A DNA stretch of 5,852 nucleotides, from contig JAHFEP010000043.1 of assembly GCA_023248415.1 (NCBI GenBank), positions 11,613 through 17,464 of the forward strand, given 5' to 3'. The notes beneath the pieces were generated by a model. It was given only the letters and a program-made list of their open reading frames with translations, was not told the DNA's origin and ran no database searches. Each line of letters starts with the position of its first letter. The first letter of the stretch is position 1. Positions 1 to 5,149 of the stretch are shown here, one piece after another. The position numbers and the translations under genes were made by a program. Origin of the DNA: Nitrospirota bacterium (GTDB taxonomy: Bacteria; Nitrospirota; CAKKRA01; 9FT-COMBO-42-15).

Positions 1-155
1 ACCTTCCATGAGAAGAACCTGTCCCTGACCTTATTTGTTCCGAATTTTTCCTCTGCGCCTGTTGATGTAAGATATTGTCCGCCGCCGCAGCCGAATAAAA
101 ATGGGGCAGATGAGATTAGAATAACGAGGAATAACCCTATTATCCTTCTTTGCAT
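1..155 (-). CDS. N-terminal part of a lipoprotein of unknown function (runs off the window)
   Basis: Read on the minus strand from an ATG at 155, the frame stays open for 51 codons to the window edge. The protein begins MQRRIIGLFLVILISSAPFL, followed by FGC and a glycine run. That is two early arginines, a hydrophobic core and a lipobox-like LFGC with the cysteine at residue 23; Phe at the -2 position is atypical but tolerated. This predicts an exported, lipid-anchored protein. The mature start (GGGQYLTSTGAEEKFG) is polar and I do not recognise its family. An in-frame TAA lies 12 bases upstream, so no longer start is possible. There is no Shine-Dalgarno sequence, and a promoter ends immediately upstream. 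A different minus-strand frame over 31-222 is also open, but it lacks a credible protein signature. The lipoprotein call is fairly firm; the function is unknown. Confidence 0.65.
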   Translation of the reverse strand, partial: MQRRIIGLFLVILISSAPFLFGCGGGQYLTSTGAEEKFGTNKVRDRFFSWK

Positions 156-161
156 GAAGAT

Positions 162-189
162 AATTTAGCATAAAGGGGATTTTTGTCAA
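162..189 (-). promoter_or_regulatory. Sigma70-type promoter for the minus-strand lipoprotein gene
   Basis: On the minus strand there is a perfect TTGACA (184-189), a 16-base spacer, and TAAATT (162-167, 4 of 6 to TATAAT) preceded by TG one base upstream (extended -10). Transcription would start about 7 bases downstream, at or next to the ATG at 155, implying a leaderless or nearly leaderless mRNA. Confidence 0.6.
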
Positions 190-216
190 GAGAAGAAAAA
201 ATAATTTGAAAAACCC

Positions 217-246
217 TTGCATGATATTAATAAAATAATATAGAAT
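217..246 (+). promoter_or_regulatory. Possible promoter for the 308-1486 gene pair
   Basis: TTGCAT (217-222), an 18-base spacer and TAGAAT (241-246, 5 of 6) form a plausible sigma70 promoter in the AT-rich divergent intergenic region. Other weak combinations, for example TTGAAA at 206, are possible in such AT-rich DNA, so the exact site is uncertain. Confidence 0.35.
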
Positions 247-307
247 ATATCTCTATACTATTTTGAGTATTTGGCTTAATGCTTTTGTGGGGGTTCAAAG
301 AAAGTTG

Positions 308-1039
308 ATGTTTAAATGGATTTTGCCCTTTCTTTTATTTTTTATTACAATAATCCCTGTTCAGGTTTATTGCGAAGAGAATGCCCTTAAAATCGGCAGG
401 ATGAAGGTATCTGTATGGCCTGAGTATGATACACCTGACGTGCTTGTTGTGTATGAAGGTCGTTTTGCAGATAAGACTGCCTTTCCAGCACAGATAACCT
501 TTATTTTTCCCAAAGGTGTGACAAAGCTCACTGATGCCTGCTCACTTTCTCCAAAAGGACAGCACTTCTGCCAGATTTATGATATTGAAAAAAGAGATAA
601 TTACAATCAGGCTGTAATGAGCCTTCCTTATGGAGATTTCTTCATAGACTTTCAATACACCCCATTTAAAGGCGGCAAGGATAAGTCCTTTGAATATGTA
701 ATACAGTCAAGATACGATATTATGAATCTGGAGGTAAATATCCAGCAGCCGCTCCGCTCGTCTAATTTCTCTATTGTGCCTGCCTCATCAAAACAGACAA
801 GGGAGAGTGATTTTAATCAATACCATTACTCAATGAAGGACATCCCTGCAAATCAGGAGGTCAGATTTAAGATTAATTATACAAAAGAGGATAATAATCC
901 TTCTATTGATATAAAATTCGGCGGAATGTCAAGGCCTGATACAACGAATAGGGATATTGCAGTACTTGCTGTGGGTGGGCTGATTATTGTTAGCTTTGGT
1001 ATTTATAAATTTTTTATAAAGAAGAGGATTAAGGTTTAG
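308..1039 (+). CDS. Extracytoplasmic beta-rich protein with signal peptide and C-terminal membrane anchor, function unknown
   Basis: The 243-residue protein starts MFKWILPFLLFFITIIPVQV, a clear export signal. The cysteine at residue 22 (QVYCEEN) does not sit in a proper lipobox. About 190 polar residues follow, rich in alternating beta-strand pattern. They include a WPEYD motif near residues 37-41 followed by PDVLVVYEG, and two cysteines at 78 and 88 that could form a disulfide. A single helix (about 217-237, AVLAVGGLIIVSFGIYKFF) and a basic tail KKRIKV anchor the C-terminus with its tail in the cytoplasm. I chose ATG 308 because the signal peptide begins there; the frame also opens at TTG 263, but that adds a poorly hydrophobic, unsupported extension. 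The ribosome-binding signal is weak (GGGGG at 289-293). Its stop abuts the start of the CcmH-like gene, so the two are probably co-translated, suggesting a role in cytochrome or redox-protein assembly. I know no assigned function. Confidence 0.8.
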   Translation: MFKWILPFLLFFITIIPVQVYCEENALKIGRMKVSVWPEYDTPDVLVVYEGRFADKTAFPAQITFIFPKGVTKLTDACSLSPKGQHFCQIYDIEKRDNYNQAVMSLPYGDFFIDFQYTPFKGGKDKSFEYVIQSRYDIMNLEVNIQQPLRSSNFSIVPASSKQTRESDFNQYHYSMKDIPANQEVRFKINYTKEDNNPSIDIKFGGMSRPDTTNRDIAVLAVGGLIIVSFGIYKFFIKKRIKV

Positions 1040-1486
1040 ATGCCAGCATCAAAAAAGATAAAGATATACATCATTTCAATAACCCTTGTGGCTCTTTTCT
1101 TTGGCTTTAAATATATCTTCTGGCCGCAGGCAGGAAGCAATACAGTTCTTGGGGTTTCACACAACCTTGCCTGTCCATGCGAATGCCCTATGGTGCTTGA
1201 AGATTGCCATATGAGCTGCGGTCTGGAGTGGAAGGACATGATTGGCCAGAAACTTCAGTCAGGAATTTCTAAAGAGGAGATTGTAGAATATTTTTATAAA
1301 CGTTATGGCGATGAGGCAATGCTCACCATTCCCCAAAGGCTCGGCGGCAAGTGGTATCAATTTACAAGGGGAGGCTTTCCTTTAAAAGAGGCATCAATAT
1401 TTACAGCAATCCTCTTTGTATGGGGAGGGGTGGTGTATTTGGTTATAATGGCAATTCTTAATAAAACTCATTTTCTTAGAAAATGA
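1040..1486 (+). CDS. CcmH-like cytochrome c maturation protein with non-canonical cysteine cluster
   Basis: The 148-residue protein has an N-terminal helix (8-28), an extracytoplasmic domain and a second helix (119-140). The central domain follows the CcmH/CycL pattern: a cysteine cluster, a helical stretch, then KLQSGISKEEIVEYFYKRYGDEA, matching the family's 'G.s..eI..yf..RYGd' region. In the Ccm system, CcmH keeps the heme-attachment cysteines of apocytochrome c reduced. Canonical CcmH has one CxxC motif (LRCxxCQ); here there are five cysteines at 45, 47, 49, 56 and 60 (CPCECP, then CHMSC), none in CxxC spacing, so the thiol chemistry or a metal-binding role may differ. The ATG follows the previous stop directly (TAGATG), with AAGG five bases upstream as ribosome-binding site. 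The rest of a Ccm or Ccs system (CcmF, ResB, CcsA) is not in the window. The family call is fairly sure; the exact activity is not. Confidence 0.8.
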   Translation: MPASKKIKIYIISITLVALFFGFKYIFWPQAGSNTVLGVSHNLACPCECPMVLEDCHMSCGLEWKDMIGQKLQSGISKEEIVEYFYKRYGDEAMLTIPQRLGGKWYQFTRGGFPLKEASIFTAILFVWGGVVYLVIMAILNKTHFLRK

Positions 1487-1510
1487 GAGGCTTGATATAT
1501 GATTTACTTT

Positions 1511-1640
1511 TTTTAAAAATCAAAAATTAAATATTAAAAATCAAAAATGCAATGTAAAATTCAAAAATAGAGAACCGCTATTTTTTTAAATTTTGAATTT
1601 TGATTTGCCATTTTGCATTTTAATTTTTGATTTTTAATTT
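1511..1640. repeat. AT-rich imperfect palindromic repeat, copy 1
   Basis: An A-rich left arm (about 1515-1570) is answered by a T-rich right arm (about 1578-1640), giving a long imperfect hairpin around a short centre (AGAACCGC, 1570-1577). It fills most of the gap between the CcmH-like gene and the fusion gene. Just outside it an 8-base inverted pair, TGATATAT (1493-1500) and ATATATCA (1646-1653), may mark its ends. The segment 1609-1628 is the exact reverse complement of 4424-4443, and 1550-1569 is the exact reverse complement of 4483-4502, so the same element recurs, inverted, at 4401-4540. No protein is encoded. It could be a MITE-like or REP-like element, and its hairpin might affect mRNA stability. 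Confidence 0.8.
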
Positions 1641-1689
1641 TGTGAATATATCATGGCAACTGTTTGTAAAGATATTCGGTTACATTTTT

Positions 1690-1696
1690 AGGAGGT
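1690..1696 (+). promoter_or_regulatory. Strong ribosome binding site of the fusion gene
   Basis: AGGAGGT is a near-perfect Shine-Dalgarno sequence 6 bases before ATG 1703, which fixes the start of the fusion gene. Confidence 0.85.
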
Positions 1697-1702
1697 AAAA
1701 CA

Positions 1703-3415
1703 ATGACAGGTCAATATTATGGCGCATTGATTATAGCTATTTTTGCGCTTGCTATCACTGGCCTTATTATCTACAGGCTCTTGAAAAAGGGCGATGAGAT
1801 GCTCGGGATGATGGCTGGCATGACAATGGGCATGTTATCAGGCGTTGCAGTCGGCACATTCATACTCCTTCCTACAGGCAATTTCCTTGCAGGCGTTATG
1901 ATTGGCAGTATTGTCGGCATTTTATTTGGCGTGCCAATCGGCAGATTTGGCGGTTTTATGGGCATAATGGAAGGGCTTATGGCAGGATGGATGGGCGGGA
2001 TGATGGGCGCCATGCTCGGCCAGATGATGAGGCCATTTAATCTTAATGTATTCATGCCTTTTTTCTTTATCCTCTTTTTTATTACCATTGCAGGTCTTAT
2101 CTATCTTGTGTATACAAGGTGTGAGAGGTGTGTTCCCCTTATAATAAGCAGATACGGGGCAGTGGCTGCTGTTATAATCCTGATTGCTATTGCCAATATT
2201 GATTTTTCAATAACCCCGAAGGCATCACCAATTAAAGGCCTGGTATCAAGCGGCTCAGGGATTGCATCAGGGATTGCAGAAGAAGAGGTGAGGCAGAGGA
2301 AAAAGATTACAGCAAAGATAAATGATAACGGTGTTCAGGAGATTGAGATTGTTGCCTTGAATGACAATTACTATCCAAAAGAGGTTATTATAAAAAAGGG
2401 TGTTCCTGTTCGTGTAACATTAAAGGCTGGAAAACATTCAGGCTGCTTAAGGGATTTTATTGTACCCTCATTAAAAATTGATAAGATAATACCAGCAGAA
2501 GGAAAAACATATTTTGATTTCACACCTGATACCACAGGAGAAATACCTTTTAGATGTTCTATGGACATGTATCACGGAAAGTTTGTTGTGGTTGGTGAGG
2601 GTTTGGAAGCGCCTGTTGAAAAGGCTTCTATCCCCGACCCTCTCCCTTCTGTGAAGAAGCTCTCTCAGTTCCCCTCTCCCCTCATGGGAGAGGGAAGGGT
2701 GAGGGGTGAAAAATCAGATATGATTTTGATCCCTTCAGGTGAGTTTACAATGGGAAGCAGCGATAATGAGATAGTAGATATTATAAATAAGTTTGGAGGA
2801 AAGGCTAATCCTGTCTGGTATAAAAATGAGACACCAAGAAAAAAGGTCTTTGTAAAGGATTTTTATATAGACCGTTATGAGGTGACAAATAGCCAGTATA
2901 AGAGATTCAAAAACGACTATGTCGTTCCTTTTGGCAGAGAGAATCATCCTGCTGTAAATGTTAAATGGGCAGAGGCAGATGCATACTGCAAATGGCTCGG
3001 CAAGAGGCTCCCGGCAGAAGAGGAATGGGAAAAGGCGGCAAGAGGGACAGATGCAAGACAGTTTCCATGGGGAAATGATTTTGACAAGGCAAAGGCAAAT
3101 ACAGCAGCATCTGGCCTTGGCGGCGAGGCAAGGGTAGGAAGCTACAAAGAGGAGACAACAGCATCCTTGTTTCCAGGCGGCACTGTTCCTGTTGGAAGTC
3201 TTGAAAAGGGTGTGAGCCCTTATGACGTGCATGATATGTCAGGCAATGCCTGGGAGTGGACTGATACATGGTATGATAAGGAAAAGGGCTTAAAGGTTTT
3301 AAAAGGCGGTTCATGGATTGCTCCGCCGATTAGCGCAAGAAGCGCTGTGCGGCTTGCGGATAATCCATTTGTGATGTCTAATGATTATGGATTCAGATGC
3401 GCTAAGGATAAATAA
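1703..3415 (+). CDS. Fusion: Met-rich membrane domain + cupredoxin domain + FGE-like (SUMF1) domain
   Basis: 570 residues in three parts. (1) About six helices (4-26, 33-57, 60-80, 83-109, 116-138, 151-170), Gly- and Met-rich: 16 methionines lie in 33-109, a pattern seen in Cu(I) handling. A CERC pair (140-143) lies in a loop predicted cytoplasmic by positive charges. (2) A cupredoxin-like domain (about 209-298) ending FRCSMDMYHGKFVVV, with Cys285, Met287, Met289 and His291, plus His245 and Cys248 in KHSGC; copper binding is likely. (3) An FGE/SUMF1-type domain (340-568) with IPSGEFTMGS, YEVTNSQY, RLPAEEEWEKAARG, DMSGNAWEWT, KGGSW and YGFRC. The region after GGSW (537-550) has no cysteines, whereas true formylglycine-generating enzymes carry two there, so sulfatase activation is unlikely. 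Topology puts the cupredoxin and FGE-like parts outside the cytoplasm. A repeat-derived linker (310-338) joins them. The role is unknown; copper or redox handling is my inference. Confidence 0.85.
   Translation: MTGQYYGALIIAIFALAITGLIIYRLLKKGDEMLGMMAGMTMGMLSGVAVGTFILLPTGNFLAGVMIGSIVGILFGVPIGRFGGFMGIMEGLMAGWMGGMMGAMLGQMMRPFNLNVFMPFFFILFFITIAGLIYLVYTRCERCVPLIISRYGAVAAVIILIAIANIDFSITPKASPIKGLVSSGSGIASGIAEEEVRQRKKITAKINDNGVQEIEIVALNDNYYPKEVIIKKGVPVRVTLKAGKHSGCLRDFIVPSLKIDKIIPAEGKTYFDFTPDTTGEIPFRCSMDMYHGKFVVVGEGLEAPVEKASIPDPLPSVKKLSQFPSPLMGEGRVRGEKSDMILIPSGEFTMGSSDNEIVDIINKFGGKANPVWYKNETPRKKVFVKDFYIDRYEVTNSQYKRFKNDYVVPFGRENHPAVNVKWAEADAYCKWLGKRLPAEEEWEKAARGTDARQFPWGNDFDKAKANTAASGLGGEARVGSYKEETTASLFPGGTVPVGSLEKGVSPYDVHDMSGNAWEWTDTWYDKEKGLKVLKGGSWIAPPISARSAVRLADNPFVMSNDYGFRCAKDK
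2630..2710. repeat. GC-rich palindromic repeat inserted in frame inside the fusion gene
   Basis: CCCTCTCCC (2672-2680) and GGGAGAGGG (2686-2694) form a perfect 9-bp stem with a 5-base loop. An outer imperfect stem pairs the CCCCGACCCT region (2632-2641) with AGGGTGAGGGG (about 2695-2705). In frame it encodes residues of about 310-338, including PSPLMGEGRVRGE, a low-complexity linker. From memory, peptides of this kind recur as translations of a common intergenic palindrome in many bacterial genomes. It sits exactly between two domains, where insertion is tolerated. Confidence 0.7.
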
Positions 3416-3426
3416 CCCCTCTGCCC

Positions 3427-3509
3427 AAAAATCTCCCCTAACCCCTCTTTTCCAAAGAGGGGGATAAAGGAGTTTCCCCCTTTGAAAAAGGGGGATTAAG
3501 GGGGATTTT
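3427..3509. repeat. GC-rich compound palindrome (two hairpins within an outer stem)
   Basis: Hairpin 1 is CCCCTCTTT (3442-3450) with AAAGAGGGG (3454-3462), loop of 3. Hairpin 2 is CCCCCTTT (3476-3483) with AAAGGGGG (3487-3494), loop of 3. The ends AAAATCTCCCCTAA (3428-3441) and TTAAGGGGGATTTT (3496-3509) are near-perfect complements (12 of 14), giving a cloverleaf-like fold. It begins 11 bases after the stop of the fusion gene, in the 124-base gap before the next gene. It resembles dispersed CCCCCTTT...AAAGGGGG repeats known in many environmental genomes (from memory). It has no T-run, so it is not a classical terminator, but it could attenuate transcription or protect a 3' end. Confidence 0.75.
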
Positions 3510-3539
3510 AATAGGGGAGAAGAGGAATATAAAGTTAAA

Positions 3540-4370
3540 GTGCGAAGATTAATTATTAGTATAATTTTGCTTGTTATTATAATTGCAGGTATCGGTATTT
3601 TTTTGACCATGAGCCTCGGCGCAACCTCTGCCTCCGGCGATATCTCGTCTGTTGGCAGGATGATGCTGTTTAGATACGGCATTGTAAAAAGCATTGCTCC
3701 AAAGGATGAGAGGTTTATCTTTGAATATAATTGTTTTAAAAGATGCCACAGCAGGGATGTTATTGACAGGGCAAATCATACGCCATTTGAATGGGCAGCA
3801 GTAGTGGACAGGATGAGGAGTGCCAACAATGTTGAATTAAAGGACAGGGAGGCAGCAGTAATAATACGGCATCTTCAAACCACAAGGCTTCCGCTTGTAT
3901 CATCCCTTTCATCTGACATAGTTCAGAAGATGTTCAAGCAGTTGTGGAAGAGCGATTTTGGCGAGGGAGATGTTTATATAGATGTGGTATATTCCACACC
4001 TGAATATTTCAAGGCAACAGGCGCGCTCTCGCATTTGGAGAGGTTCAAGGCAGATGAATATCTTGTTTTTTTGATAAACCTGACTGTTCACACAGGAAAA
4101 CTGGCGCCGTATAAGATTGATGAGCTTGCTGTAATCAGGGATGATAAGGGAAGGGAGATAAGGCCTGTTGAAGGATGGGAGATAATATTTGAGACAGGCG
4201 ATAATCATCATAGAGAGGGGATTATTAGATTTCCAAAGAAGGATTCAGCAGGCAAGCCTGTTATTGATAAAGATACAAAATCCTTTGAGCTTATTATAAA
4301 GGATGTGGCAAGGATTAAGCAGAGGGTGTTTAAATGGGAGCTGCCAATCAAGTACCCAGAAGGGGTATAA
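3540..4370 (+). CDS. Membrane-anchored protein with CX3CH heme-type motif and C-terminal beta-rich domain
   Basis: 276 residues from a GTG start; AGAGGAA at 3521-3527 is the best ribosome-binding match, rather distant. Residues 4-26 are one hydrophobic helix, a signal anchor. Residues 60-115 resemble a small cytochrome c domain: YNC65FKRC69H70S, then NHTPFEWAAVVDRM92, then a helix with AAVIIRHLQ. In class I cytochromes such a C..CH plus a downstream 'W..vv.rM' supplies His and Met heme ligands, here His70 and probably Met92. The spacing is CX3CH instead of CX2CH. Residues 145-272 look beta-rich, with LTVHTGKL (181-188), DELAVIRDDKGREIRP, DNHHREGIIRFP (221-232) and VFKWELP near the end; I cannot name this domain. 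The context of CcmH-like, cupredoxin and TlpA-like genes fits a heme protein outside the cytoplasm. If heme does not attach, the C/C/H residues could bind a metal instead. Confidence 0.75.
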   Translation: MRRLIISIILLVIIIAGIGIFLTMSLGATSASGDISSVGRMMLFRYGIVKSIAPKDERFIFEYNCFKRCHSRDVIDRANHTPFEWAAVVDRMRSANNVELKDREAAVIIRHLQTTRLPLVSSLSSDIVQKMFKQLWKSDFGEGDVYIDVVYSTPEYFKATGALSHLERFKADEYLVFLINLTVHTGKLAPYKIDELAVIRDDKGREIRPVEGWEIIFETGDNHHREGIIRFPKKDSAGKPVIDKDTKSFELIIKDVARIKQRVFKWELPIKYPEGV

Positions 4371-4400
4371 GACAGGGTGGAAGGTTAAGGGGGTAGGGTA

Positions 4401-4540
4401 TAGTTATAGGTAAATCAAAATGCAAAAATTAAAATGCAAAATGACAAATCAAAATCCAAAATTTTAAAAGCCATCTTTCCTATATTTTTGAATTTTACAT
4501 TGTAATTTTGATTTTTGATACTTGAGTTTTGATTTTATAG
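4401..4540. repeat. AT-rich imperfect palindromic repeat, copy 2 (inverted relative to copy 1)
   Basis: The A-rich left arm (about 4401-4467) and T-rich right arm (about 4480-4540) form a long imperfect hairpin around CCATCTTTCC. Blocks 4424-4443 and 4483-4502 are exact reverse complements of 1609-1628 and 1550-1569 in copy 1. Extending the first block gives about 44 of 46 matching positions with one single-base gap. The element occupies most of the 207-base gap between the heme-type gene and the thioredoxin gene. The remaining 30 bases on its left (4371-4400) show nothing recognisable. Confidence 0.8.
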
Positions 4541-4550
4541 ACTCTAAACT
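4522..4550 (+). promoter_or_regulatory. Possible promoter of the thioredoxin gene, -35 lying in the repeat
   Basis: TTGAGT (4522-4527), a 17-base spacer and TAAACT (4545-4550) each match 4 of 6 consensus positions. A transcript from here would begin near 4557, leaving room for the GGAGA ribosome-binding site and supporting the start at 4578. This is weak evidence in AT-rich DNA. Confidence 0.3.
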
Positions 4551-4577
4551 TGCTTAATGATATGGAGAACAAAAGAG

Positions 4578-5105
4578 ATGATTAAAGGATTATTAAAGTT
4601 GTTTGTTATTTCAATTGCAATTGCCCTCCTTTTTTCCTGTACAAAGAAAAAGGAAGATGATACTGGTTTGCCGGGGCCGAATGTTGGAAGCCCTGCGCCT
4701 CTTTTTACATTAAAGGACATAAATGGCAAAGAGGTAAGTCTTGGTGATTTTAAAGGAAAGGTTGTTCTGGTTAACTTCTGGGCAACATGGTGCAAGCCTT
4801 GTCAGGAGGAGATGGATGACCTTGAGTCTGCATATAAGAAAAACAATGATAAAGGCCTTGTTATCCTTGGAGTGGATGTTAGGGAGGAGAAGAAGGATGT
4901 ATTGGAATTTCTGAAAAGGTATAAGGTAACCTATCCTATACTCCTTGATTTTGACGGAAAACTTGTAAAGGATTATCAGGTAATGGGTGTTCCAACAACC
5001 TATTTTATAGGCAGGGACGGTATTATCAGGGACAGGATTTTCGGCGGTATGAATGAGCTTGTTATAGAGGCAAAACTGGAAGATTTGCTTAAAGTTGCAA
5101 AATAA
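4578..5105 (+). CDS. TlpA/ResA-type thioredoxin-like lipoprotein
   Basis: 175 residues. The signal MIKGLLKLFVISIAIALLFS ends in the lipobox LFSC (Cys21), so the protein is lipid-anchored outside the cytoplasm. After a short charged linker comes a complete AhpC/TSA-Redoxin type fold: VGSPAPLFTLKDINGKEVSL, FKGKVVLVNFWATWCKPC with redox Cys72 and Cys75, LGVDVREE, and the cis-proline loop GVPTTYF (Pro139), followed by IGRDGII. ResA, CcmG and TlpA proteins of this layout reduce disulfides in apocytochrome c, CcmH or copper-site assembly proteins; with the CcmH-like and heme-type genes upstream, such a role is likely here. ATG 4578 is preferred because GGAGA lies 9 bases upstream at 4564-4568 and the lipoprotein signal starts there. 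The in-frame ATG at 4557 has no ribosome-binding site and adds MIWRTKE. I cannot tell which TlpA subfamily it belongs to. Confidence 0.9.
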   Translation: MIKGLLKLFVISIAIALLFSCTKKKEDDTGLPGPNVGSPAPLFTLKDINGKEVSLGDFKGKVVLVNFWATWCKPCQEEMDDLESAYKKNNDKGLVILGVDVREEKKDVLEFLKRYKVTYPILLDFDGKLVKDYQVMGVPTTYFIGRDGIIRDRIFGGMNELVIEAKLEDLLKVAK

Positions 5106-5116
5106 AATTAACCCTA

Positions 5117-5144
5117 TTGACAGATATAAAATTAGTAGTATAAT
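5117..5144 (+). promoter_or_regulatory. Strong consensus sigma70 promoter
   Basis: TTGACA (5117-5122) and TATAAT (5139-5144) are both perfect consensus hexamers, with a 16-base spacer. The expected start is near 5150-5151. It drives the structured leader and the small lipoprotein gene downstream, and suggests that gene is highly expressed. Confidence 0.85.
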
Positions 5145-5149
5145 TTCCC

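Noticed and set aside
31..222. Minus-strand open frame of 63 residues
   Set aside because: It overlaps, in another frame, the lipoprotein start at 155, which has a convincing signal, lipobox and promoter. The 63-residue product is low complexity and extends across that promoter.
263..307. Longer TTG start for the first plus-strand gene
   Set aside because: No ribosome-binding site precedes it, and the extra 15 residues come before a complete signal peptide that starts at ATG 308.
1771..2088. Minus-strand open frame of 105 residues opposite the Met-rich membrane domain
   Set aside because: It is the antisense shadow of a Gly/Met-rich gene, giving Pro/Ile-rich sequence with no recognisable features.
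2735..3314. Two overlapping minus-strand open frames opposite the FGE-like domain
   Set aside because: The plus strand here encodes a well-conserved FGE-like domain; the antisense products have no plausible domain or ribosome-binding site.
3160..3415. Active sulfatase-maturating FGE
   Set aside because: The two active-site cysteines expected after the GGSW motif are missing, and no sulfatase gene is nearby.
3427..3509. Rho-independent terminator after the fusion gene
   Set aside because: The hairpins are strong but no T-run follows either of them; repeat character explains the structure better.
1511..4540. CRISPR array or composite transposon formed by the AT-rich repeats
   Set aside because: Only two copies, inverted and 2.8 kb apart with ordinary genes between them; no spacers, transposase or terminal repeats of an insertion sequence are visible.
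4557..4577. Earlier ATG for the thioredoxin gene
   Set aside because: GGAGA at 4564-4568 is spaced correctly for ATG 4578 but lies inside the longer version, and the lipoprotein signal fits the later start better.
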